From the NCBI GenBank assembly GCA_002049455.2, contig KV918905.1:62001-126000 (forward strand): a DNA stretch of 64,000 nucleotides. Direction: 5' to 3'. Both the position numbers and the translations under genes were made by a program. Positions within the stretch are counted from its first letter, which is position 1. Every line of letters starts with the position of its first letter. This document shows, piece by piece, positions 11,601-21,451 of this stretch. The DNA is from Porphyra umbilicalis (taxonomy: Eukaryota; Rhodophyta; Bangiophyceae; Bangiales; Bangiaceae). The notes below the pieces were generated by a model that saw nothing but the letters and a program-made list of their open reading frames with translations, was not told the DNA's origin and made no database searches.

Positions 11601-12737
11601 GTTTGCGGGGCTCTTAAGGCGCCTCTGCTGCCCCCATCGGTTCTGGTACCGCCGTACACCCGCCGCGCCGCTGCCACCAATGTAGTCCCATCGCAGGAGC
11701 CCCCCCATTACCGCTCGCGTGAAGAAAAAGTGGCCGACGCCATCTCGCTCAAATGCGACACGCCGCTCCTCCCGCAGCTCCGCGCGTGTCGGGAACAGAT
11801 GTATCTGCGAGAGGCCGTGTGATAGCCTCAGCCGGCCGGCGCGGGAGCGGCCACTTCGGTCGCCTCGGTGGACGAGCTCCACCCACGCACGAGTGCGCGC
11901 CACGGAGCCAGCCGAGTGTCCGTCCCGCAGCAGCTGCGCCCACCGGCCGCGGGCAGCCTCCTCGCCCTTTCGCTTGTAGGTGCGGGCGCCGACCCGCGAC
12001 GCCCGCCGCTTTGCCGCCCTCGTGGCGGCTAAGTAGACGGGGTCGGCTGTCACGTCGCGCCGCTGCACAAATGACACGTGGCCGTGCGCGACCGCCGAGC
12101 GGCTTGTCGCAGTGGCCGTCGCCGTTCGCCTCGCAACGTCTTGCAGGTCCTCCGAGCTCAAGGCCTGTCCTTCGCCCAGCCCCCGAGAGGAAGACCACGC
12201 CTCCCCCGTATGCCACCCACCAGCTTCCTGAGCGCACGCCGACGCGACGAAAGCGACCGACTGAATGGCATCAGCACGGGAGCCATACATGGCAGGTACC
12301 AAGTGCGACAGAGCCCGCACGTAGACCTCGAGGGGCGGCATCCAGGCCGCCGCTCTGACGACCACGACCGCTGATAGGCGCTCCACATCATCCGAACAGC
12401 CCGACAGTGGCCCGCGGATGATCCAGCGTCGACACTGTGTGCCGCGGTGGGCGTCGCAGCGGATTGCGGCCGCACAGCCCGACGGGTGGGCATTGGTGGC
12501 TGCCGCCGAGCAGGCTGGCGGCTCGACGCCCTCCACCTCGACGACCCGAAAAGCTGGCGCCTGACACCTGCGCCGGCCTTGGCTGCCGGAGGTGTACTGG
12601 CCGCGCTCGTTGCGCTTCCGCACCAGGGCGGCCCCACGAAAATCTACGGAGGGGTGAGTCGGCGCTGCACCGCTGCTCTCCGACGATGCGGAAGAGGCGT
12701 CGGTCAGGTCATCGCCGTCCGTGGGGGAGTCCGGCAT
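8660..12737 (-). CDS. CACTA/CMC-type transposase, two exons
   Basis: Exon 1 runs 12737-10958, the intron 10957-10732 (226 bp, GTAGGT at the donor, pyrimidine tract and TCGCAG at the acceptor) and exon 2 10731-8660; the phases fit. The product is about 1,283 residues. I chose the ATG at 12737 (MPDSPTDGDD) because a disordered acidic start follows it and paired CCAAT boxes lie 135-160 bp upstream. Candidate catalytic blocks, in the order known for RAG1/Transib/CMC transposases, are: Asp in FAADGGTIKRW (about residue 495); Asp in ADFSMGHILWG at the exon junction (about 596); a CxxC pair in TCTMCKRH (about 676); LPVLHCTGNYAKR (about 750), like the family's LHC..GN helix; and Glu in DDNMEGHIRGVGRYL (about 913). 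The tail past residue 1,100 is Ala/Pro-rich. Element context makes it the transposase; the catalytic assignments are inference. Confidence 0.7.
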
Positions 12738-12868
12738 GGCCGGGATGGTGGGAAAGGGGGGGGTCCGGCGTGTGTGAGACAGGGAGGAAAGAAAGCAGTC
12801 GGGGCACGACGATCTGCTGCACGCGCACCACCAACAGCGGTGCGTAGCAGACATTGACACTGCGGCCG

Positions 12869-12898
12869 CTCAATTGGTCAATGCCATTGGGGCATGTC
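12869..12898 (-). promoter_or_regulatory. paired CCAAT boxes upstream of the transposase
   Basis: On the minus strand this reads ccaatggcattgaccaattg: two CCAAT words in one orientation, about 135-160 bp before the transposase ATG at 12737. That is a normal place for CCAAT boxes. I see no clear TATA box between them and the ATG. Confidence 0.35.
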
Positions 12899-14400
12899 CT
12901 TGAAACTCCCCCTCCGCTCCGTGGCGATTTGGTGCATCCCGCGAGCCTCGTTAACATATCTAACCGCACTACAGGCCTCATTCGCAGGCTTGGACCTAAT
13001 CTCTCCTCCGTGGGCACGCTTCAGGGGACGGGCGGGAAAAGGTCGGCCATACAGGGAGCCCCGCATGAATGTTTACGGTCGGCCAGCGCTTTTTATGAGG
13101 CGTACCCATCGCTTTTCCGAATGAATGAGCCAGAACCCAACGCGTCGGTTGCCGATACTGACAATTTCCGTCACCGCTTCACACACACGACGGACGGCCA
13201 TCGCCGTCCCCGACCCATCGATCGTCCCCACCGCTATCGTCCCCATCGCCGTCCCCAACCCCTCCATCGTCCCCACCGCTATCGTCACCATCGCCAAGAC
13301 CGTAAACACCGTCAACGTCCTCCCCAGCGCCCTCTCGAGCGCCCCTCCCCCCTGCAAGGCTGGCCATGACGTGGGTGGCGGGCGCCAGCGGCGAGCGACA
13401 CTGCATGGGTGTCGTGATAGCAGTCGCCACCGGCTGCTACGGGGCAGCGCGGCCGTGGTTGTTCCGCTGAATCCTCGCCCCATCATGGTGGCCCGCGGAT
13501 GTTGACGCCCTCCCCGACACGGCACCCGGAAGGTCCCTCCCTGCCGCGTGGTGTCGCCCCGTGCCTCCCCCCTCCTGAGCCGTCACCCATGTCGGAGCCT
13601 ATCGCTCCTGGATCCTCTGTGCGTGTGGAGGAGCGCAGTTTATCTGTGGCTCGGAGCATAGTGACGGGGTACAATGGTCGGATGAGCTTGTAGAGCGCTG
13701 GCAGGGCTGGTGGACTGTTGCTGACGGTTGCTATCTCTCATGACTGTGTTTTGGGACGCCCTGGATATCCTGCTGCCTGTTACATTTGCGATTCTTCCAT
13801 TGATGGCATGGGCTGTACTACCGCTTCCACGCTGTGCCTGTGGGATCACGGCGGTGGCAAAGACCTGCAGGACCCAAGAGGGGCATTTCTCTTGGCCGGC
13901 GCGTCGGCGGGGGGCGGCTCATCCTCCTCCTTTTCGCCACAGTCGCCGCCGCGCTCCCGAAAGGCGGCGTTCCGGTCACCCTTGGGCAGCCGTCCTCCCT
14001 CTGGTGGATTTGGAGGGGCTCCTGGCGTCGGCACCGCGCGGGTGGCGGGCGCCAACGACGCTCGCGGGCGACATGCGGGCGCTCGGCGCCCATTCTGGGT
14101 CAACGCCGCCACCGCCTTCACCGCAGCCGTCGCCGCACCAGCGTCGGCGCGGTTCACTATGTAGGGGGCGGTGGCTTTCCCGCCGCGCTTGGGCCGGCCT
14201 CGGAGAGCACGGCGGCAGGATGCGTGCGGTGAGAAAGTGTGGGGAGCTTGAGCAACACGAAGGCATCGTCAGTCCAGTGTCGGGAAAGACATGGAATACC
14301 ACCAGCAACGGAAAGATATGGAATACCACCAGCAACCGTAGCCAAGAAGCAAAACGTGCTGAACGGGCATCCTTGTCGCCGCGGCTCAAAAAAAATAAAT
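12899..14400. other. internal, non-coding part of CACTA-like element
   Basis: It includes a short tandem repeat at 13,218-13,295 (ccaccgctatcgtc twice within ~45-bp units) and a 27-bp doublet at about 14,282-14,336 (ggaaagacatggaataccac and its near copy). Frames of 100-220 codons exist but show no domain. I call no gene. Confidence 0.45.
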
Positions 14401-14407
14401 AAACCAG

Positions 14408-14512
14408 GTGATTGCAGGGAATCGAACCCCCAATTTTCGGACCGTGGGCACTATGGCCCACGCTTACGTCTTACACGTCAGGGGCCTCTTCTACCACTAG
14501 GCCACCCATGCG
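14408..14512 (-). pseudogene. tRNA-like sequence (tRNA pseudogene or SINE head)
   Basis: The minus strand has an A-box, tggcctagtggtaga, and a B-box, ggttcgattcc (14417-14427), the two internal pol III promoter elements. Between them are an anticodon-like arm (acg-tgtaaga-cgt) and a perfect long-variable-arm hairpin gtgggc-catagt-gcccac, as in type II (Leu/Ser) tRNAs. The 5' gcatggg does not pair with the 3' caatcac to form an acceptor stem, and there are extra bases before the T arm. So it is a decayed tRNA or tRNA-derived element, not a working tRNA. It sits inside the CACTA-like element. Confidence 0.6.
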
Positions 14513-14745
14513 ATTTCCTCGCGGTTTGGCACTCGGCTGCATTCTGCATATTTGTACTGTGCCATTTTTTTTGAAATGTTCGATTTGTCTTGATCCTAGT
14601 GAGGGATTCCTTGGGCTTCTTCCCCCACGACCGAAAATATGAGACCGGTGCATAACAACGACATTTGCGCGAGGTCGTGGTGTATGGCGAATCCATTCAA
14701 TGCAGACTGTACTGTACAGTGAGACACATCCCTCTCTGTCGACCA

Positions 14746-15340
14746 CCATGAGCCGCCGCCAACCCTGCAACAGCAGAAGTCGCAACCGACAGACTCCGTC
14801 AAAGTTACGGAGGACAAGCATTGGCCTGCCCCCCCACCCCAAGCGCACCCCCCCCCGGCAACCCCCTCCCAGGGACCCCTCCCCCAGGCGCGCCCGCGCC
14901 CCCACTGGCACCCCCCCCTTCCCGCACCCGCCTCACCGTGACGGGCAACCACAGCCTCGCCGCCGACTACTCGCTTCTGGTCAACGCCAGATCCGCTGCG
15001 CTTGCGTTTTCTCCGGCCGGCAGCACCCACCTGCTCCTTATCTCCCTCTCCGGCGGCCGCGTCGACGTGCTCCACGTTGCCGCGTCGACGTGCTCCACGT
15101 TGCCGCGGAGGAGTGGGCCGCCGCCCTTGACAGATGGGAGCGGGTCGTTGGCTCTGTCGCCTCCTCGGCGTGCGGGGGGCAGGTCGCCGTCGTCCACGCC
15201 GACGGCCTGAGCGTGTGCGTGTGACGGCTGGCGTCGGGGTTGTGCGTGGAGGAGCAGGGGCGCATCAACCTCGTCATGCCACCGCCGCGGTTGGTGGGAG
15301 GGGTGGCGCGGGCGGGGAGCGCCCCCGCCGCCGCCGCCGC
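14746..15340 (+). pseudogene. decayed frame with a 23-bp tandem duplication
   Basis: A sensible peptide runs from about 14821 (SRTRLTVTGNHSLAADYSLL, then AALAFSPAG and LISLSGGRVDVLHVAA). At 15060-15106 a 23-bp unit (cgcgtcgacgtgctccac...) is present twice, and 23 is not a multiple of three. After it the sense continues in another frame (EEWAAALDRWERVVGSVASS, then QVAVVHADGLSV) until a stop at about 15,222, and then in yet another frame. The strand-like pattern recalls beta-propeller proteins, but I cannot name it. It may be a captured host-gene fragment inside the transposon. Confidence 0.4.
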
Positions 15341-16985
15341 CTGAGCAGTCTTCGTACGCAGACGGGCGACAAAGCGCAGACGCCACAGCCGCAGTCGTCG
15401 CCGTCCCTTACAGGTGTCGACGTCACTCAAGCTCGGGGTCCCCGCCCTGGTGACGGCGACACCCAAGGTTGTCACAGGCCGCCGCCACCCACGCGATGAC
15501 GACCTTGGGCGGGTCAGGTTGTCAACGCCACGACACTCACGGCCGCCTTGTGGTCGGCCAAGAGGGATGAAACGCAATCGACCGTAGAGCGGAATGTGGC
15601 AACAGGAGGGCAAACGAGCGAAAAGCACACACCAACCAACACGAGCGGGGAGAGTTAGAAAGCAGATGAAGGACACCAGCATGCCACCACCCGTCCACCT
15701 ACCCTCCCACCCGGCCGCACATACTGACCAGAGAAACAAGACAAGAGCAGACAAGAGTAGCTGCCCAGCATACAAATACATGTGTGGGCCAGCGGCACAA
15801 AGAAGGTCCCCCCAACCACTCGCCACCTACCAAATCGCAGCTCGTCCACCCACAGCCAGACAGCGCATCAGGCTCTTGCGGCCAGCGGAGTGACTATGGA
15901 CGTCTTCAGTGCGGCCACGTCGGCTGCTACGAACTTACCGACTGCTGGAGGTGAGCGGAGCGGGGGAGTAAGGGCCGAGGGGGGAGGGGGCGGTGGTGGT
16001 CGGGAGCAGGACGCGAGGGTGACGGCGGGTGGCGGTGCGGCGTCGCGGTGGCGACGACAGCGGTCCGTCGCGGAGCAGCGAACGTGGCGGCCAGTGGACG
16101 TTCCCACCGCGGAATCGAGTGTCGGTTGGCAGGGAGGCTACGGGTCTTGAAAAGCGATAGGAACGGATCTCAAAGTGCCGAGAGGTGCTGTGAAACCCCG
16201 GCCTGAGGAGGCAGAGACCTCCCCTTTTGTCCAAGCCTCCCGGCTTACGATGTAAAAAGTCCCAAGGGACACACTTAGGGACGCAAAAGCAGCGTACATG
16301 GCATTAATAGAGGTTTGTAAGCGGGGCCACCTTTGGGACTTGGTTCAGTGGTAGTTGTGGCCGCGACTTCGCGGTTCTAATTCGAGGTTACCGTACGACG
16401 ACAGGTGGATGGCGTAGCGTCTTCTCCCTTTTCTCTCGCTCGGCGCTACGAGGATCTGTGATTGTCATTGTCGTTTGCAGTGCGGGCGCTCACGCCAGCA
16501 AGGCGGGCCCGAGCGCAACGGCCGCTTTCCGGGCACGCGGTAGGTGCGGTGGTTCCAATGCCATTCCCTGCCGTGTACGGCTAGCGGTGGCCCCTGAGCA
16601 CGCGGTGGTGTGGCGGCTGGCGGAAGAGCGACCGCCGGGCTACGGGCGTACCTGCCTGCAAGAGGCGGGCATTTAGTTGCTGGTACGTCTTGGTCGATTC
16701 TGTGCAGGGCACTGGCTGTGGCGCTTGTGGAGGGCGATGGTGGAGAGCGCTGGTGGAGGGATGTGAGGGTGAGTAGGGAGGCGGAAAACAGAAGCCGGCC
16801 GCCGGGCTACGAGCGTGGCCTGTTCGGTCGGCGGCCGCCTTCTGGGGAACGGGACATGCAAGCCATTCTTTCGATTGTCGAGAGACAGAGGGCAGCCCCA
16901 AGCGACGATCAGCCAACTGCCGACGGACCGAGTGCGACGGCCAGTGACCGCTTGTGTTACGTTCTCCCCCTCCTCCCCACCCGCC
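15341..16985. other. internal, non-coding part of CACTA-like element
   Basis: Mixed composition without a recognisable gene. A sequence near 16,338-16,390 (ttggttcagtggtag, later ggttctaattc) resembles pol III A and B boxes, but they are too close together for a tRNA. Confidence 0.4.
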
Positions 16986-18979
16986 ATGACGCCCGCCGAG
17001 ACATTCTCTGTCGCCCTCCGCCTGGCCTTTGAGGTAACCCCCATTGATTCTGTGCACGGGTCCAATGTCCCGATGCTCTACCTTCTCCACATCGTCATGC
17101 ACTTCCGCAACTTGGTCAAGGTGCACTCGGCCGCCGACACGGCGGCCCTGGCCAAGTACATGCAGGAGCTCTTCGAGAAGTGCAACGTTAAAGGAGCTGT
17201 TTCCGTCCTTGCCGGTGCCCTCGGGGTCGAAGCCGAAAATTTGGACGTCAAGGAACGCGTGGTGGTATGTTGTGCCACTCCTGTTACCCCCGCACCTCCC
17301 TTCCATCTCTCCTTTTCTTGTCGAGCTTGTAGAGTGATACCTGTGCCCCATGATCGTCCACGTGGGCAGACGCTGACCACAGCTTACCGCTTCTCATTTG
17401 CATACTGCTCGTTTGTCGGGCGCCTCTGCTGTGTACCGCGTCCCCTCGGGGCCTGGTGTGTGAACAGATTGGCAAGCACGTGCAGCACCAGCCCTTCCTC
17501 TTCAACGGCATCGAGGCGGTGGCGCTCGTCAACCCCGGCAAGAAAGAGCGCGCATGGGTGTGCAAGAACATTCGGGGGCGAGAGGGCTGGCTGCTCCCCG
17601 CCCCCGCCGGCCGACCGGCAGCGACGCCGGCGCTGACCGCGGCCGAGGCGGCCGCGGTGGCTAAGAATGTGTCTGAAATTCTAGGCAACAGCGGCACGGG
17701 GCTCCCCGGCTGTTGCAAGGCAGAGCGGATCGAGGCCTCTGTCGACGACTCGTCGGGCGACGGCAGTGCCCCGGTGGCAGGGAGCACCCCCCCCGCTGCC
17801 ATCAAGGTCGCCTTTAACTGGACAGATGCCCACAGGGCGGACCCTTGCTCCACGCCACTGCTGGACACCCTTCGCCCGCGTATGATTCCCGGCGGGGCGA
17901 CGACCGACGCGGCGTCGTCGGCCACCGCGGGTGGCCGCGGCCGCCGCGGTCGCACCGCTCGCGGTGGGGGAGCGCCCGCGGGTGGCGCTGGTGGCGCCCG
18001 CCCGCCACCCACGCCACCGGTGTCAGGTGTGGCCAAGCCCCACCGGGGCAGGCGGGGCGCCGGGGTGGCCAAGTCTGTCCGCTCCGTGCGCACCGAGGAG
18101 CAGAATGCGCAGCTGGTGGCGGCCGAGGAGATGGCAACGGACGCCTTTCTGCAGGGGCAGGCAGCGGCCGACGTCGTCACGCCGCCCTACACGGTCAGGG
18201 AGGTCGAGCCCAACAAGGCGTGGGCCCACGGCGGCGTCTTGGTGGTCGTCCAGTTTCCCTTTGCCATCGACGACTCGTGGCGCCAGTCGCTGACTCACTC
18301 GCACGCCAAGTGTCGCCTCGTCGTTCCTGCGGGCACCGCCGTCGGGGGCGGCCTGTACCTCGCCGCGGTGGGGCTCTACAACCCCAACGCCGTCCGAGCG
18401 GTGGCTTCGGGAGACGCAGAGCATGAGGCCGCCCGTACCGACGACGGGGCTGCCGAGAAGGACGGTGTTGAGGGTGACGACGCGGGGGAGGGGAGCGGAG
18501 ACGAGGGGAGCGGGAGCAGCGGCGTTGGTGATGGCTCCCAGGATGGGGGGTCACAGGGAGGGGACGGCGGCGCGCGCGAGGGTGGTGCCGGCGACGACGG
18601 CACCAGCGGCGGCGGCGGTGGTGACGGCGGTATCGGCGGCCCGCCCCCCTATGTGGGGGACAAGCGCGACACGTCACCGTCTCGTGCGGCTACCCGCTTC
18701 CTGCCCGTCTCTATTGGCCTCCACGACGTGTACCTGAGCGCGCTCGGCATGACCAATGCCCAAGTGGGCGTAGCAGCGGGGTCGGTCGTGCGGATGCGCC
18801 TTATCAAGGGCTCGGCGCCGTCCCCGTTTGAGCTAGAGTTGCCATTCTACTACCCAAAGGACCTGGACGTGACCGCACAGGCGTCGTGCGTGTTCCAGGA
18901 TCGCAACCAGATTGCAGTTGGCTTCCCCACAGTCGCACCATTGGCGGGCGAGCAGCACTCCTTTGTGATGAAGGATTAG
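16986..18979 (+). CDS. accessory protein of the CACTA-like element, two exons
   Basis: Exon 1 is 16986-17264, the intron 17265-17467 (203 bp, donor GTATGT, acceptor CAG; phase 0) and exon 2 17468-18979 (TAG). The product is about 596 residues. Exon 1 starts MTPAETFSVALRLAFEV and is mostly helical. Exon 2 has a Gly/Arg-rich stretch (RGRRGRTARGGG), two beta-rich blocks (GGVLVVVQFPFAIDDSW and VSIGLHDVYLSALGM) and, between them, a long acidic Gly/Ser/Asp linker. CACTA elements often encode a second, subterminal-repeat-binding protein beside the transposase; this gene holds that place, but I see no known DNA-binding domain. It is on the opposite strand to the transposase and near the right end. 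Confidence 0.6.
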
Positions 18980-19169
18980 TGTCCCCACTGTTGGTGTTGT
19001 GCTTCTTTGCGGCGCGCGTTTTTTTCTGGGCTTTGTGTTGTGCTCTGTTGGCTCCACTGTCCGTTGCCACGGCGGACAAACGTAAACGTCCCTGTTGTAG
19101 CAACCGTGGGCACACCCTGCTACGGGTTGACTCGACTCTGTCGCTGTCACACGCACCCTCCGAGCAACT

Positions 19170-19440
19170 GGCGCCACTGTGCACGCGCGCCGCGCAGACT
19201 GTACCGGCCGCGGCACGACTTGTGCATGGCGCCTGTACGGCCGCTGCACGATTTGTGCATGGCGCCTGTACGGCCGCTGCACGATTCGTGTACGGCGCCT
19301 GCACCGCCGCCGTGCAACCAGATACAGACAGTCTGCACGGCACCGGTGCAAGGTTGATGCATCGAATCGATGCAATTTCCCCGTCGCAAGCCTGCCTCCG
19401 TGCAAGTGTCGTACATGTGTCATACAAAAACTTTGTACCA
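19170..19440. repeat. right subterminal repeat region, with 33-bp triplet
   Basis: It has the same TGCAC/GTGCA word class as the left end. Within it a 33-bp unit (tgtgcatggcgcctgtacgg then ccgctgcacgatt) occurs about three times at 19,203-19,305, so part of the binding-site array has spread by tandem duplication. Confidence 0.7.
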
Positions 19441-19495
19441 AAACCACCCGATCCGTACAAGAAATCGAGGCTTGTATCAGCTTGTATCCAATTGT

Positions 19496-19545
19496 ATTCA
19501 AGCAGATACAAGATCTTCCAGGGACATGGTCTAAGCCCCACTGTG
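19496..19545 (-). repeat. right terminal inverted repeat of CACTA-like element
   Basis: Read on the minus strand it begins CACAGTGGGGCTTAGACC and continues ATGTCCCTGGAAGATCTTG, matching the left end. Its first seven bases, CACAGTG, equal the heptamer of vertebrate recombination signal sequences. CTG follows at 19546-19548. Confidence 0.85.
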
Positions 19546-19548
19546 CTG

Positions 19549-20653
19549 TCGGCGCGAAGCCCCGTGCAATAACGATGTGCTGCACGACCAAGCGAAGCGA
19601 GGATCAACCAAGGAACACCAAACTAAATATAGCCACAACACACAGGCCCACATCAAGACTTCCCTGCAGTACTCTCCGGGGGTCATTGCACCCGTTCACA
19701 AGGGCCCTGAGAGCGCCGAAACGGCAAAAAACGAGGCAAAATAGCGTACCATAGACGACGCCTGCCGGCAGTAAAAAAGAGCTGCGCTGCGGCGGTCCCG
19801 CGTACGCGTGCGCATCCGAAGAGAGCCACGTCCTGCGCACCTACCCCTGGTGCACGGCTCAGCCCGCGCTCGCGGCCCACGTATGCCGTAAGAGCGCCGC
19901 TATGGCAAAAAACGAGGCAAAGTAGCTTACCATGGGCGGCGCCTACCGGCCAAGAATCCGTGGCCCCTGAGGCGGAAGAAGAATGCGCGTCACTCTGTGC
20001 CGGCCTTGCGCTCGATATAATTCATGGCTTGCGGATCGCAATGATAGATGCGGTATCCACCTCGTGACAATCGCGTACGGCTAGCAGTGATCGCCCTTTC
20101 TGATGTCTGGTGCACACCTCAACCTTGTGTTTCCTGAAGCTTATGTGGTGTTTCCCCTGGCAAGTATCCGTTTCCAGTCACGGTTATCGGCCGCAGGAAC
20201 ACAACATTGTGCAAGGGAAACGACGCTATCGCGCACCCCTCACTGACCCTCGAAGCACGCAAGATGCCAGGGTACAAGGTGCAGGGCGACCTGCGATCGA
20301 GTCTGGATCAAATGGCAGCCACCTGTCCCTCGCATGTGCGCGGCAGAGGCCGCTTGATATCGATCCCCTCGATTGAAACGTATATCCGGTCATGGTGCTG
20401 ACAGTCACTCGCCCCATCGCTCCGGTCGATCTCGCTGAGCATGAGACTTGCTCCTAGTCTTGGTGGGATTTGTATGCGCGCTTCCCCTGTAGCCAAGTCC
20501 GATTTCCCCGCAACGGTAAATCCAGGACCGCGGACGGCCCTCTTGGATGAGAAAAATGAAGAGCCGCTGAGCGTCCTCCACGTAAGCAAACGTGGCATAT
20601 TTTGTTTGGGGTTTCAGAACTTGGGGGAGACGTTGTTGGATGTGCTCTTAGGC
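19549..20653. other. intergenic, with a two-copy ~75-bp repeat
   Basis: The phrase ggcaaaaaacgaggcaaa with its flanks occurs at about 19,711-19,790 and again at 19,891-19,965, a 180-bp spacing. I see no gene, and no sequence here that recurs elsewhere in the window. Confidence 0.5.
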
Positions 20654-20735
20654 TTTCAGAAAACCCCTAATCATCATGATGAGAGCCAATTCACGAGCCA
20701 GTTTGTGGCAGACGAGGAACCGACACACGAGACAG

Positions 20736-20872
20736 ACCAACAGCGGCGCCGAACAGAATGGCGTCCTGTTGGGCGTCTGTTCCCGAACAGACGGCCCCAA
20801 CAGATGGCCTTCTGTTCGGCTGTTGCCCAACAGCGATTCTGTTCGGCGTTCTGTTGGGCTGCGGCCTGCAGC
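20736..20872. repeat. cluster of CTGTTC/GAACAG and CTGTTG/CAACAG words (left arm)
   Basis: About a dozen hexamers ctgttc/gaacag and ctgttg/caacag in both orientations crowd into ~140 bp, many extended to tctgttcgg or ccgaacaga. The mirror copy lies at 29,243-29,379. Such dense two-way short motifs look like a protein-binding array, as seen near transposon ends or replication and recombination sites. Confidence 0.5.
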
Positions 20873-21451
20873 GACGATCCCCCGGTCAGGCCTGGCTGCT
20901 CATTGTCAGACGCCCGGACTTCGGTCACCACAGCGGCCCTCGGCCGCAGGGGCTCACGTCGAGCGAGGAAGGCAAGTGGGTGTGGCCGCGCGCGGTGGCC
21001 CCCCCTGTTCGCTCTCATGAGGGGATGGCGGTGCTGGGAGGAGCGGGGCTCCAACGAGAGGGCTCGTGGTGTGAAGCGGCTAGGCAGCTGCTGTACTCCG
21101 GGAGGGGTGGGGGTGAAAGCAGTCCGACATGGCCGCGGCGACAAGCACGACCTGGGCCGCCGCACTGTGCTACACACTACGTGGTGTTCGCGCACGCCCG
21201 ACCACCGTTTCACACGAGCCACACTGGACCGCAGCCGCGCGCGGGAACCGGCCAACCTCTTCATTGCTCCCTACCCTCTGGCGGCTTGCCGCTGCCGACA
21301 CCATGGTGCCCCTTGTGTTTATTGCCGCGATGGCTACACAAGCCCATCACCGTGTCCCACTGGGTCCCACACACGTCGCACCTCTTCGCCTCGTCGTGCG
21401 TCTCGTCAAGATGGCGTCGCAGCTCGCCGACGGTGCCGAACGTCACCTCCT

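Larger units (their letters stand above)
8013..19545. mobile_element. complete CACTA-like (CMC) DNA transposon, 11.5 kb
   Basis: The element starts CACAGTAGATCTTAGACC and its reverse-complemented right end reads CACAGTGGGGCTTAGACC. Homology continues for about 50 bp at each end (8013-8062 and 19496-19545, roughly 82% identical by eye). CTG flanks both sides. Inside each end lie several hundred bases dense in TGCAC/GTGCA words, the subterminal repeats typical of CACTA elements. It carries a two-exon transposase-like gene (minus, 12737-8660), a two-exon accessory gene (plus, 16986-18979), a tRNA-like sequence and a decayed frame. TIRs, target duplication and the two main genes all look intact, so it is probably young and may be autonomous. 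Confidence 0.85.

Noticed and set aside
16338-16390. tRNA gene (A-box ttggttcagtggtag, B-box-like ggttctaattc)
   Set aside because: The boxes are too close and no cloverleaf stems form.
8013-19545. True RAG/Transib element, from the CACAGTG end
   Set aside because: The target duplication is 3 bp (CTG), not 5 bp, no nonamer follows at a 12- or 23-bp spacing, and subterminal arrays are typical of CACTA.
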